Source: Rostratula benghalensis (taxonomy: Eukaryota > Chordata > Aves > Charadriiformes > Rostratulidae). From it: DNA of 64,000 bases. Positions 50,201 through 62,699 of the stretch are shown in pieces. Under the pieces are notes generated by a model that was not told the DNA's origin, did not search any database, and saw only the letters and a list, made by a program, of their open reading frames with translations. The DNA is taken from contig VXAI01000302.1 in the NCBI GenBank assembly GCA_013399305.1, positions 69,797 to 133,796 of the forward strand, given 5' to 3'. How positions within the stretch are numbered: the stretch's first letter is position 1; every line of letters starts with the position of its first letter. The translations under genes and the position numbers were made by a program.

Positions 50201-53200
50201 AGAAAGGATAGCTGGAGAACATACTGGTTTTTTGGAATAATAGCTTTTCTCAAAGCACACGGTTCTCCTTGAGCTGTGGCTGCTTCCAGTCATTTCTTAA
50301 TGTGTAAGCACAGCCAGGCTTGAAACTGTTTTAGGCTTTAGCTTCCAACTGTTCCATTTATCTCCAACTTGACAAGGTAGCATGGTAACCATTATATTAA
50401 GCCACAAAAGGAAAAGTAATGAGATAAATTGTGGCTTTTCCCTCTGTTCTTTATTCTTGTTTTTCTGTAACCATGTAGAGCAGACATTGTACAAAATTTG
50501 ATGGAGTTAGTAAGCCTCAGCATATAAGCATGAAGAAGTGATGGCAGTTACAGTTTGTTGTAACAAATCTTTTACATCCGTGCAGTTTTATCATTTGTTC
50601 CTGCATCTCACAAAAAGCAATAATACAAATATTAAGATAATGTTAGTGACTTGCACTAAGCCGAGTACTGGTTCAGTCCATGCAGAACTATGTAGAGGCT
50701 GAGAACTTTACTTGTGATGCTGCTTTTCTTACCAGAACTATTTTAGGATTATACTCCCTGCGTGCCTTCCCCCTTAATAAACACTCACTACATTTGTTTC
50801 CTTTACTTGTCATGAAGTCTATTACTTTGTGACCACATTCAGAATTGCATATTTTGAATTAAGATCTCTTGAAACAAACCCAGCCTGGTTAAAAGAAGGC
50901 AATGTAAGCTGGTGGTATATGAAAAAGGTAATTAATTATTACAACAAGATGTCTTTATAAATCGTCCTGAGTCATAACACAGAATTTCTCAGTCATTGAA
51001 TTTCTGGTCTTCAGGTAGATGAAGATAGATTTTTGGTTTGGATTTTTTTTGTGTGTGTGTAATTCTATGCTATTTGAAGTAAATCTGACCCATTCATGTT
51101 TAACTGTTGCAGACTAAAGCCTGAATTTTATATGGTTATTGGGCTGAGTTTTAAAAGGGTATGGCATGCTTTATTCCTTGTTGGCTTACTCCAAGGGAGC
51201 TATCTTCAAAACTTTGATTGTTTATAGGAAATTTCAGGAAACATACCTCTTCTGTAGCAGTTGTGTACTAACAAGGACAATATGATCAAATCAAACATAA
51301 GCAAACTTCCAGTTACATGACAACTTTCAGTGTCAAACATAGAATGAGAATGGGTCTGCCTATAAAGAGCTGACCAGTAAAAAGGGGGAAATGACAGTCT
51401 ATATTCTGTAACAGATTCATGGTAGAGTTGAGAATTGTAGAAACAATAGATTCTTCCAATAAAATGAGTCACTAAATTCACCCACTTTTACACTGAGATC
51501 AGTATCTTCTGCTTGACTAAAATATAGTTTCTCTTTGACTAAGTCTGATCTCCTGGGAAGAAGTGCAGGCTTAACTTGGAGACAAGGCATGGGGAAGCCA
51601 CAGCATTTCTTGGTAGGTTACTCTAGTGATTAATCACTGATAAACGTTTAAAAACTGTGAGTAGGTTTCTCCAAGTCTCCTGAAAGAACTACATCCAAAA
51701 AGACTGCAATGCTTGACAGTATTAGTAAACCAGACCAGATGAGTCATTAACATGATCAGTTATCATTTCAAGATAAGGCATAAATGATAATTTAACTTAC
51801 AGGTGCAGATTTTATTTAAAACTGTTTTGAATTCTTCACTGAATTTCTGCTAATGTTTCAACAGATTAAATTGGGAAAATTTGAGTTTAACAACTTTTTT
51901 CTTTCATACTCTATCTGAGATGTTTTCTTCCAAACTTATTTTGAAAACATATGTTTTAACTCTAACGGTTTCTTTCTACAAGAACCAAGTTTACCCCTGG
52001 CAAAAAGAAAGTCCAGGAAGACAAATTTGGCTAAATAATGGCATTCAGTTCTTAAAGAGTTTAAGTGAACCAAAATGAAATCTTTAAAAAAGGGAAAGAC
52101 AAGAGAATGGCTGTCCATGGAAACATTACCTGAAGAAAATAAAATGTGTAACAAATTAGAGGGACTAAAAAGAGGATTTTACAAACAAGTAAGCAATGTT
52201 GGGGGGGAGGGGGAAGTAAATGTACGTTTCTGTAAAATAAATCTCTGAATATTGCTAGTTAGTTAAGCAGAGAAGGAACCAAATTTCTGTATTGATTTTT
52301 CGCTACAGGCAAATGAGAATAGCTATCTGGCTTGTATTCTTTGCAGGTATTTTAAGTGAAGCCATACTATATCAAGTGTTATATCCTGGAGAGACCAGAC
52401 TACATTGATACGTTTAAATTATGATAAGTCATCAAGCCTGAGTATAGATATTTATAGCTGAGGAAGGTTACGAATGAAGTCACAAGGATGCTAACAAATG
52501 GTATGAGCTGTCATTGAAATCAGTTATCTTTCTGGAAGATAAATGCTGAAATAGTCACGTTCATACATAATGTAACACTTTTTTTTCTGTTGTTAATTTC
52601 ACTAGTTAGTCTGTTAATGAGTAATATGTGAGAAAGGCCCCAAGTAATGTTAAAAATAAGTCACAGGGTTTACACACTGTGTTTTCGTAGTGAAAACCCA
52701 TCTCAGAAGATTGCAACATGGAAGCATCAGCATTATGAAAGGTCCAAACAGGCAGACCACAGTCAGAGGTATTCTGTTGGAGGCAGTTTCATAATCCATA
52801 TGGTATAAAAATCTGAGAGCTAACAGCAAGAGAAGAAATTTGAACTACAAATGAACATTTTATGGGTTCAAATTCATAGGAAACACATAAGAAAACATTT
52901 TCCTTGTGTACAGCTCCATGAAATCACAAACTGTCAAAAGAGAGGGCTAAAATACTAAGATACACTATATTGTTTTTTTATGGTGGATAATAATACAATA
53001 TCAAACTGTCATATAAAACAAAACTCACTTTGTTAGTTTGGTTGTTTGTTCAAAAAAATGTTTAAGGCAGTTACATATCCACATGGTGTGGAAAAAAAGA
53101 TCAGTGAAGTACAGTTTTTACAAGTCTTTGAGGAGTGAATGAGCGTGTTTTTGTACAAGCTGTAGGAAACAAGTAAAACATCTTGGTACTTTGGTCTGAG

Positions 53201-56091
53201 TAAGGTCAAAAAAATCAGTCAACTTTACTATATTACACCTTGATGTGGCTAAAAGGAAAAACAGAACTCTGGAAAAACTTCAATTTCTTTTAAATTTAAC
53301 TGTAGCACTGAGCACCAAAGGTCCTAATTATTTTTTTTTTACAATCTATTTTGGCAGCAATTAGTTTTTTATAGTTCCTTTTTATCCTTCAGCTATTGTT
53401 AGGGTCTTTTGGCCTTAACTGCTTCTTAAATGCTTTTTCTGTGGGGACTATAAAACAAAGAATAATATATAAATGTTATTTAAGCGTTCCTACTTTTTTT
53501 TCCCGTAGAATGTATGAATAATGGGTTAAACGTAAAGGTTTAAAATACAAAACAGTTAAGAAGTAATGTGTAATCAGTGTAGTTTTGGCATTGAAATTCA
53601 TTGTCATGACCCTCTCTAAATTCTATTCTAAACCATTATTTCAAAAGCTGCGATTAAAATTTATTTTTATATTTGGCACAACTAAACTGCGTACAATAAA
53701 ATAAGGACAGTGAGATTTGAACCCTAATTGCCTGCATTTATGAAGAAAAATTGGCTCATAGAGACTGCATAATTGTCCTTTCTGAATTTGTTAAATATTT
53801 TTGTGAAGGAACAGGTTCTCATCACACAGATCTGGATACATTAAAACCCATATTTCAGTGATCTTGGCAGGAATTACTTAAAGAGCCTGAAAAGCTGAAT
53901 AGTTTCATAAATTAAGGGCCATTTTGGCATTAGCACTAGTGGTAATTGGTGAAATTTGCATTTGTTTTTTGTGATCAGCATAAAGTTTCTGAAACGTAGG
54001 CTTTTTTTTTTTCTGATTTCATATCTAACACACAAGAGCTGCTTATCTGTGCACATTTACTATCTTTTTCCTTTCGCTACAATTTAGTTTTGTGGCTTAT
54101 GTCCATCTTTTCCATGAGACTGACAATTTTCAGCTTCATTTTGAATATCTGTATTCAAATGCAGATTTTGTCTTTGTAGCTGGGACCAAGTAGAAAGTAT
54201 CTTTGAAGAAATGCTAATAAGAATGCTGTGATAAGGCTCTTCTCCTTAGACATACCTTCCTTCTTAAGAACATTTCTTTGAGATCTAAACTGAAAAAAAA
54301 CCCAAAACCATTTTACTCTTATCAACATTGCTTTAATGTGTTCAGAATAGAGCATCTATATAAAAACAGAAAAGTTGATGGGTGATAGTGAGATATTAAT
54401 TTACTGTGCTGAATGTGGGAGGGTCTGCTTTATTGCAACCCATAAAAGGATTTTGAAAGAAACAGCTATTTATATTCCTTTTCTTATGATTTAGCTGATT
54501 ACCATCCAGCATTTGCTGAATTGAAACACCAGCCCTGGGCACATGATAAGCAATGCTGAAACCTGCTTTATAGTCTACAACGTAGGGATGCAGAATACTG
54601 CAGCAAAGAAATTACTTTTATGGGAAATGCTACCAGGTTAGCTTGAAATCTAATGTATAGAATTTTCTTAACATTAAAAAAGAAAAAAAGAATACAAAGC
54701 CTATAAATGACATTCTTGTGTAAAATTTGAGAGAACACGAGAAATTACAGATCCTGAAAGATTCTGTCTCTGTAAGACAGAGAAAACTTTCTTTACAGAG
54801 AAAATACCACTGAAGAGAAAAATGTCACACAGACGTCTACTCACAAGATACTGTGTAATTTGTTGTATTTATCAAGTTACAAGATCGTACTCAACAATTG
54901 CAAGATAGCTTTAAGGTTAAACAAAATTCCTAATAACTTTATTGTTCTCTCTTAAAAGCAGGTAAAATCCTTTTAACTGCATTGGGTATCTTTTTCATAC
55001 TGACCTATTAGAGTTAAATTAATGTATTTGTAGAGATAGCTCAGTCATCCCAAATTACTTTTCTGTCTGATGTTCAATCCTTTGATAGCGTACTTTGTGT
55101 TTGAATTGAATTTTGGAGAGACACTAAGGATGTTAATGAGATTCTCTTTGTGCTTTTTGTGCTCTAAGAGGGAGGAAAAGCAGAAGGGATAGTTTTTAAC
55201 ATTTCAGTTGAGCACTGTTTACAGTGTACATATCTCTCTCCTACAGTATTACATGCAATTAGAGGCAGACATTTCTAGCATTGACATGTTCGGTACTAAT
55301 CTGAATTTCCTAAAAGTGTATGTGGCCTTTGGATAATATGCATCCAGTATAGAGCAATTTTTAAAAATTACATTTTAAAAAATATTATCCTGAGTGTCTC
55401 ATTTAAATGTTAATATAATCTACTACAACAGCACTGTTTTATAATACTAAAAATTGCACAATTACTTGACTGCAACGAAAGTACAGCACACATCAGCTAA
55501 ACAGCAAAAATATGTATGCTAGCTGATTCTTTGCACACCCACGACACTTTTCTTTTTTAGTCTTTTTTTTTTACAAATTGAGCAACAGCATTAGGGGTCT
55601 CAACGACAAGGAGAGGAGGCAAAGGATTTTGCTTTACTCACAGTCACCGGAGCGTGCTGGCAAGGCCAGGTGCCAGGAGGCATCGTGGCCTGTCAGCATC
55701 TGCCAGTGCTTATGTTTGCACTCCTGTGATTTAGAGCAGCACTAGGTGCATTAGTAAAAGCACCAGAGGAGATAAGGACAAACGCTTCCCTCTGCAAACC
55801 TGTTCCTGTGGTCAAGTGTGGCCTCTTCTTCTTGTCCATGCTCCTCATTCTGCTGCCCTGAGGGGTTTGGGTGTGGAGTCTGATGCAGGCAATGCCTGGA
55901 GCATCCCTGTCCCTAGTGCCTCAGGGCCAACTAAGCAGTCGGTGAGAGCATCCAGCCCAGGTCCAGCTCCAGAGCCCACCCTGTAAGCAACACCTGTGTA
56001 ATGCTTCCCATTTAATCTGATGTGGTGACTCTCAGACTGAGAAGATGGTGGCAGAAAGCTGAGGGATAACAAAAATATTAATGGTGCACAT

Positions 56092-56173
56092 ACCAAAACA
56101 ACAACACCACCCCCCACCCAAACAAACAAACAACCCCCCCCCCAAAAAAACCCACCAAAACCCAAAACAAACA
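56092..56173. repeat. 82-base A/C-only tract
   Basis: No G or T for 82 bases. The tract mixes CAA repeats, a CAAA tetranucleotide run, a ten-C run and CCCA/CAAAA units. After one G it continues as A/C for another 17 bases. Apparent glycine- or valine-rich translations on the - strand come only from this tract and are not genes. Confidence 0.9.
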
Positions 56174-57668
56174 GAACCCAAACCAAAACAATTAAGCCTG
56201 AAAGGGAGAAAAGGAAAATGTGGCAAAAGAGAGAATGGAGTAATGAAAATGATGAAATTGATAACTATACCAGTGAATGAAGATGTCACAGGAGAAGCAA
56301 GAAATGAGGTGGAAAAAACCAAATTTAATAATTCCTGATCTAAATGAAATTGCAATGCAGCCCATAAAATGTACAACCTTGGCATTTCTTGTCATGCTCA
56401 TAAAGGTCAACAAGTTTAATTCACCTTTGTTGGGAATATTTTAGAAAAAAACAACTTTCGAGATATTAGAAAATATAAAAGAATTGCAGGGAGAAAAGTT
56501 ACAATGTTTCTAACTTGCCTACACTGGCAGTATTTGGAAGTAGGGAGTTGAGCAAAGAAGGTGGAGCTGCTGAGCAGGGGCTTCGTGGAGAGCTGCTTTC
56601 TCCTAGCAGGCAGCACAGCAGATCAGGGAGTCCGGGCATTGACCACCAACTGGAAGATTATGGATCTGTTACTAAGCAGGGATCTGACAGCTGTGAAAAG
56701 ATCTGGCAGTAGGGAGACACAGAAAAATGAAGGCCCAAATGAGACAGAATTGAGGTCAAAACGGGAACAGATGTGCCCTAAAAATAGAAGGACAAGAAAA
56801 AGATAGATGCAAAGGTCCTTGCAAGTCGACAGATACGAGGGAGGAGGGAGAGACATCTTATTAAAGGAGAGATGGAAAAGCAATGATAACACAAAAGGAA
56901 GAAAGAAATTACAGTGCAAATTAAGAAGTCTCTTGCCTCTCTTTTAATTCAAGTCATTTTTATGTAGCTCTAACTAAATCACCCCTTGAATCCTCAGCCT
57001 GTATTATTACTTGGAAAAGAAATGAACCTTATGTAAAGGGCAGCAGGGTAGACGTTACTGAATACCTCTGCACACTTGAGATAATGACAGTAAGGGAATT
57101 AGTAGAGTTAAAGTACAGTCTACATTTAGTTCTAATTAGACAAAAGATAGCAGCCAAATTACTACATAGAATTTAGATGGGGAATTCAAACAAGTTATAG
57201 AAATTATTGGAACTTCTGGCTCTAGTATCGACTTCTTCCTAATATATCTTCTCCATTCTACCATTTATTCCAATTTCACATGGTTTGGTGAACCAGATAG
57301 ACCCATTCTTGGTGGTAGGCCAGAGCCTCTCCTCAGTCATCCCTACATCTGAGCGTCCAGCAAGTTCCTGGCTGACAGCTTTCATGTGAGAGCCTTGGTA
57401 ATAGGAGGTTGTTTCTGGCAGAGGGACAGGGAATGAGTGAAGTTCATGTCCAGTACAACAGAAAGAAGGTACTATAACCAACCCCATCAAACTTCTTCAG
57501 CCTTTCTCTCCCACAAACCTGAAAGTGTGCTGGAGGAAAAGTATCTGAAATTCAGCAACTCTATCCATTCACTTTTCCCCATTTTCTGCAAGAAAATACT
57601 TATGAGCTGTTATAATTCTTTAGGCCTCTCTTTGAAAGAGAAATAACAGTGTGAGAAAAAAATAATAA

Positions 57669-57726
57669 TTGGAGTTGGAAATCTTATTTGTCTGAGATTG
57701 GAGTTGGAAATCTTATTTGTCTGAGA
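57669..57726. repeat. 29-bp exact tandem duplication
   Basis: Two identical adjacent 29-base units, each starting TTGGAGTTGGAAATC and ending TTGTCTGAGA. The exact identity suggests a recent duplication or an assembly artefact. Confidence 0.92.
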
Positions 57727-60061
57727 ATGGATCCTAGGAGATCTCAAACTGGCAAAGTGGATGCAGAATCTGGACATTTCCCTTTTGTGTTATGAAATGG
57801 AGTAACTGTACTCAGCAGTCTGGTTGGTTAACTTCTAAGTATTGGTACGTAGTAACTAGTGAATATCACAAAATGTTTATCTTGGCATTTTCAATTAATT
57901 CCTCAAAAACAATCTTATGGTTCTTGTTTCTCTCAGGTTGGTATTTAGAACAGACCCATTTACCTCTGAGTTACCCCAGGAGCATTTCCACAGCACTGAA
58001 ACATAATGGCAACAAACTGACCATGTGAATAGATTTTGGTTGTGTGTTGAAGGACAGCAATTTGAAATGATGCTTTGCCTATGCATAGATAAAGTTTCCA
58101 CAATAGCAGGAAGAAAAATGCTTTTTTTCTGTCTTAATGAAAGATCGTAAAGGGTTCATTTTTTTTGTTCCTATTATTACCATTACTAGCTTTATGCCAT
58201 GCATGATTTTCAAAGAACCAGGTGAAAGTAGTTTTACATGATTTCTTATGCTATCTTTCCTTTATATTCTCATGTTTACCGCAGTTCTTCCCTCTAGCAA
58301 TTACTCTGCTTTTAAGTTCCTTCAAGTGATTTTCAGTAAACTATGTGTATAGTCTTTCATCAGGTAGAAATATGATAGTTGGCAGATTCTCTACATGTAA
58401 AAATAGCATTTTGTTATTATGGCAGTGCTATAAAAGAATTGCAACACTGGTACCAATTAACAAAATTGCATTGGTAATTAGCTCACATGAATGGTTGGAC
58501 TGCATAAGTATTCTCCATTTTACATGGAAAGGTTTTCCTGATCAGTTTTTCTAGATTTGTTGCAATCCATTAGCAGCCAATCCATAAGCAGTCTTATCCA
58601 TTTCATGGACAGGTTAATGATTTATCTCTGCTCTTCTGTCTGAATTTATAAACTCCTTTCCTCTTGTCTCTGAGGCTACATGTAATTTCCCCTACAACTG
58701 AGTAACTTCTTTTAGCAGCTACAGTGTTGTTTCTATGGAAAAATATATGTGGGTGTAATTATAGCCAGCTCTCTAAAATGGCTACTGTGTAAATTTGGGA
58801 AATTTTTTTTCCACAGCTTTTTTATTTCCTATAAGAGGCTTCACCTGTCTGTAAACAATGCACTTATTATTAAGAGGGGAAGCAGGACGTAACACTTCTT
58901 TGAGACTGTGATAGAGGGAGGGTAAAGAGCATTCTCTGCCACAAAAATACCTGATTTGTGCACAGTACAGCCATGGTGCTTCCCACTTCTACTTTGTGAG
59001 GCAGCTTAATAGATGACAAACAAATATAAGCTGTCTTTTGTGGCAGAAGAGGACATAATGGAGCTAGTAAGGAGTCAGAGGGAAGGGCCCAGCTTCCCTC
59101 CAGCAGGTTGTACATACAGGAAGAGTAAAAATAGTACCAAGGAGGAGGAACAAAGAAACCTTGACAGTTCTCCTCTCAAAGTTTTTAGTAGCAATAGAAC
59201 AGATGCCTTTGCTAAGGAGTGGTGCAAAAGGAAATAAAAAGGGGCGAGAAGAACTAAAAGCCAAGAAAAGTTGGTAGAGCACTTGTGTGCAGTGGAGGGA
59301 GTGGACCAAACCCCAATTCATATGTGTCAAAAGGATGCTGCTGTTCTTAGGGCCGTTCTAGTGTAGCAGTATTTGGTATGTAAACTAAAAATGCCTATAT
59401 TTGCACCTTGATCAAATATGCTTGGGTGGCAAGATAAAAACATACACCAACATAACAACCCTTAGTGGAAGACTGCATTATGGTCCCATTGCTGATTCCC
59501 AGAATTTACTGTTCATTTGCAAATGTTCCATTAGGGCCGCTTGACAAAACTTTCTATACCATATTTGTAGCTTATTAATCTGGAACTTGTTATTTCTTGG
59601 CAAACTGGCATGGGAATTGCTAGTACGTGCCTCGCTGCTGAGTAAATGGACTAGGACTCATATGACCCTTTCTTGAAGACAGGAGCAAAAGCTTCTGATT
59701 AGGAAGAAATGACTGCTGAGTTTGCTTAGCTCCCCCTTCCTCCACCATCTCAGATTTTTAGGTCGGAAACTATGTGATATAAATTACTTAATGCTTGTGG
59801 CCATTTCAATGAAAAGCCAAAACTGCCTAAGGGAAGGATTGTATCTAGCATTTTTTATATTAATTTTTAGACACTCGTGCTATAATGAATATTTTTACTG
59901 CACCTAGTCAGTGGAGTTCCTTACCTGAAGAGTGCTTGTATTAACCTGTTCCTTAAAGAAGCTGTTTCAGCCTTTGGAGAAATGTTTGCTGCTGAAGATT
60001 TCCATTGTCCTTGTATAAGTCTTAATGGTGTCCCTTGGTAGTGAATTAATTCCGCATATAT

Positions 60062-60433
60062 TCATAGAATCATAGAATTTTTGAGGTTGGAAGGGACCTT
60101 TGAGATCATCTAGTCCAACCATCAACCCAACACTAAAAAAGAATTTCACTAGCCCATGTCCCTCAGCACCATGTCTGCCCAGGTTTTAAATACCCCCAGG
60201 GATGGCAATTCCACCACTGCCCTGGGCAGCTTATTCCAAGGCTTGAGAACACTACAGGTGAAGAAATTTCTCCTAATATCCTTTCAGGGAGTTGTAGAAA
60301 GTGAGAAGGTCTCTCCTCAGCCCCCTTTTCTCCAGGCTAAAGTCCCCCAGCTCTCTCAGCCCAAAACTGAACACAGCCCTCAATGTGGGGCCTCACCAGT
60401 GCTCAGTACAGGGACGGTCACTGCCCCTGTGGT
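60062..60433 (-). mobile_element. CR1 LINE 3' end fragment
   Basis: A reverse-oriented CR1 tail of about 370 bp. The + strand starts CATAGAATCATAGAATTTTT, then AGGTTGGAAGGGACCTTTGA and GATCATCTAGTCCAACCATC. It continues through GGGATGGCAATTCCACCACT, GAAATTTCTCCTAATATCC and GGGGCCTCACCAGTGCTCAG to about 60433. It contains the non-coding tail and the end of ORF2, which is broken. Confidence 0.93.
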
Positions 60434-60516
60434 GTGGTAACAGTGTGGTGAGTAGGACTAGGAGCAGCAGTGGTGTCCTCCTCACTGTACACTATAGGAT
60501 GGGCCATAGTATCTGT

Positions 60517-60544
60517 CAGTCACACCCCATCAGTCATACCCCAT
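60517..60544. repeat. 14-bp tandem duplication, one mismatch
   Basis: CAGTCACACCCCAT is followed by CAGTCATACCCCAT. Confidence 0.8.
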
Positions 60545-60915
60545 CACATCAATCTTACATTACCCTAGACTACATACAGAAAAGTTGCAAAGTACCCTCA
60601 GTCTCAACCAGTTGGCTGTTGCAGTGATTTACTGGACCATCCAGTAAATGTCACGTCTCACCTCCAGCTCAGGCTGTGCATCCCTGCTGCTAGAGGGCAT
60701 GGAGGGTTTTCAGTAAGAACAAGGAACGCTATAGCAGTGAGCAGGAATTTTTTATCATCTTTCCCATCAATTTGCCCCCTATATATATACACGCATATAT
60801 CATAGAATGGTAAAGCCGTATATACTTAATTTGCAGTGTATGTTGTGAGAAAATGTTGCTGGATTTTAGTGGAAGGTTTCAACAGACTTCAGAAATAGTC
60901 TAAAGCATGAGGAAA

Positions 60916-60945
60916 GGGATTTCAGAAACAGGGACTTCAGAAACA
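60916..60945. repeat. 15-bp tandem duplication, one mismatch
   Basis: GGGATTTCAGAAACA is followed by GGGACTTCAGAAACA. Confidence 0.8.
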
Positions 60946-62567
60946 CCATGCCATACTTGGGACCCACAGATTCTATGAGAGCTGTAAGTATAGGAAATAT
61001 ATCTAGATAGAAAACTTATCTTAAAAGATATTTAAGGCATAGAGCAGCATTAGAAATTCATAGTTCAAATAATATATACCTATAGCAAGTAGTTTTCACA
61101 GATAGATTGGTAGTTTTTGATCTTTTGAGTCTGTCACCCATCCACTATGGAAAGCTTCATAAGAGAAATTTCCTTTCAAATTTAGTCGTGTTCTGAAATA
61201 CGGGCTTGTGGAGTTCTGGACTCATTCAGTGATTTCTGTATTTAGTATGTGTTAACTGTAAACAAAAGGTCTTTTTTCCGTTTGCTCTACCTGCAATTTG
61301 CATGCAGTCTTTAACACCTATATTCTCCTGTACTAAATAAGACAATCCCTGATATTGAGCAGTCTAATTTTTTGTAAATTATGGCCTTCTTTTCATTCAT
61401 CTAAACCCCTTGTTGATTTGGCTGTGCTCATTATGTAAAAAGAAATTTGTAAACATTCCTGTTAATAAACAAACAGGTATATACAATTCTCCTTGGATCA
61501 CTTTAACTGAAATGACAGAAATTATGAGCAAAATGCATTCTTAATTCTTCAATCAGAAAATTGCACTATATGTACCAAAGGGAACCAGACTAACGGAGTG
61601 ATGCTGTCTAATGTTTACAGTGTAGTTTTTGAGAGCAGAGGCATATATCATTGAAATTATGTTTCAAGGGGACCTGTCATAGTATTTCTGGCATATGGAA
61701 TAGCATTCACTTAGTGAACATTTTGAAACCACTGTCTTTTTCATCCCAGTAAACAGCCAGATGTTCTACATGTTTGTGTTCTGACTTGTGAAGTAGAGAA
61801 ACACCATTGCCATTGCAGAGTAAAGTATAGAAATGGAAATAAAGTAGGTATTTTCTACTTTCCTACTTTCTCACCAAATATTTCCTGCCTGTTTGTGACG
61901 AGATGGCAATGCAACTATTTGCAAGGTATCATGTAGGGAGGTTTACTTCCTATAAAATTTCTAGATCTCTCTCTATTAAATTATCATAATGATATGTTTT
62001 CCCATAGAATTTTATTTCCATATAGGGGTTGCAAATTATTAGTGTTAAGTGTACAGAAGTTACACAAAATACTACAATGTGTGACCTCTAGTTAGATGAC
62101 TAAATTGTTACTAAGGTGATGGATATCTCAGGAGATGGGATTAAAATAAAAAATGCCACCAATAGGCATAGTTCCAGCTGGAATTCAGCCAAGGCACCAG
62201 TCCTGGGAAAAGGTGCATCATTAAGTTGGAGATGATGGCTATTTTAGAAACAAATTTTGTATCCTCAAATTTCTAAGTTATCTCCCCAACTTTACAACTA
62301 CTGTCTCAGCATCTCAGAGAAGATGCTAATGTTTGTAAAGATGCTGGTGATACATTATTCTTTCCTTTGTAAAAAGCGATTGTGCTGCTTAAAAGTTGTT
62401 AAGATGGAAAAGCTAGATGGCATAAGAGAAACACAAAATCCTCAGCTCAGCTGACCATCCTCTGAGAATTAATTTAGTGGGAGAGCAACAGTGAAAGTCA
62501 AATTTTAGGACTGGAAAGTCCCTATCTTTCACATGCAGAAACCTAACGTATAATAAATATAATATAA

Positions 62568-62699
62568 NNNNNNNNNNNNNNNNNNNNNNNNNNNNNNNNN
62601 NNNNNNNNNNNNNNNNNNNNNNNNNNNNNNNNNNNNNNNNNNNNNNNNNNNNNNNNNNNNNNNNNNNNNNNNNNNNNNNNNNNNNNNNNNNNNNNNNNN
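62568..62699. other. assembly gap, 132 N, within an AT repeat
   Basis: The left flank ends AATATAATATAA and the right flank starts TAATATAATAATG. The gap therefore most likely covers a TAATA-type microsatellite that failed to assemble. Confidence 0.95.

Larger units (their letters stand above)
47767..60061. other. intronic stretch, no gene seen
   Basis: The longest repeat-poor stretch. It contains A-rich tracts near 48836-48851 and 50157-50200, a GC-richer block (55590-56040), an A/C-only tract (56092-56173) and a 29-bp tandem duplication (57669-57726). I found no SPON1 exon, other gene or structured RNA. Confidence 0.5.
60434..62567. other. intronic stretch, no gene seen
   Basis: AT-rich intron with two short imperfect tandem duplications (60517-60544, 14-bp unit; 60916-60945, 15-bp unit). 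No exon is recognised. Confidence 0.5.

Noticed and set aside
55845..56385. Minus-strand frames with glycine-, valine- and tryptophan-rich translations
   Set aside because: They derive from the A/C-only tract at 56092-56173. The composition is low complexity, with no start context or family match.
60784..60830. CATAGAATGG near 60801 as another CR1 tail
   Set aside because: Only a short word matches. The flanking bases do not continue into CR1 sequence.
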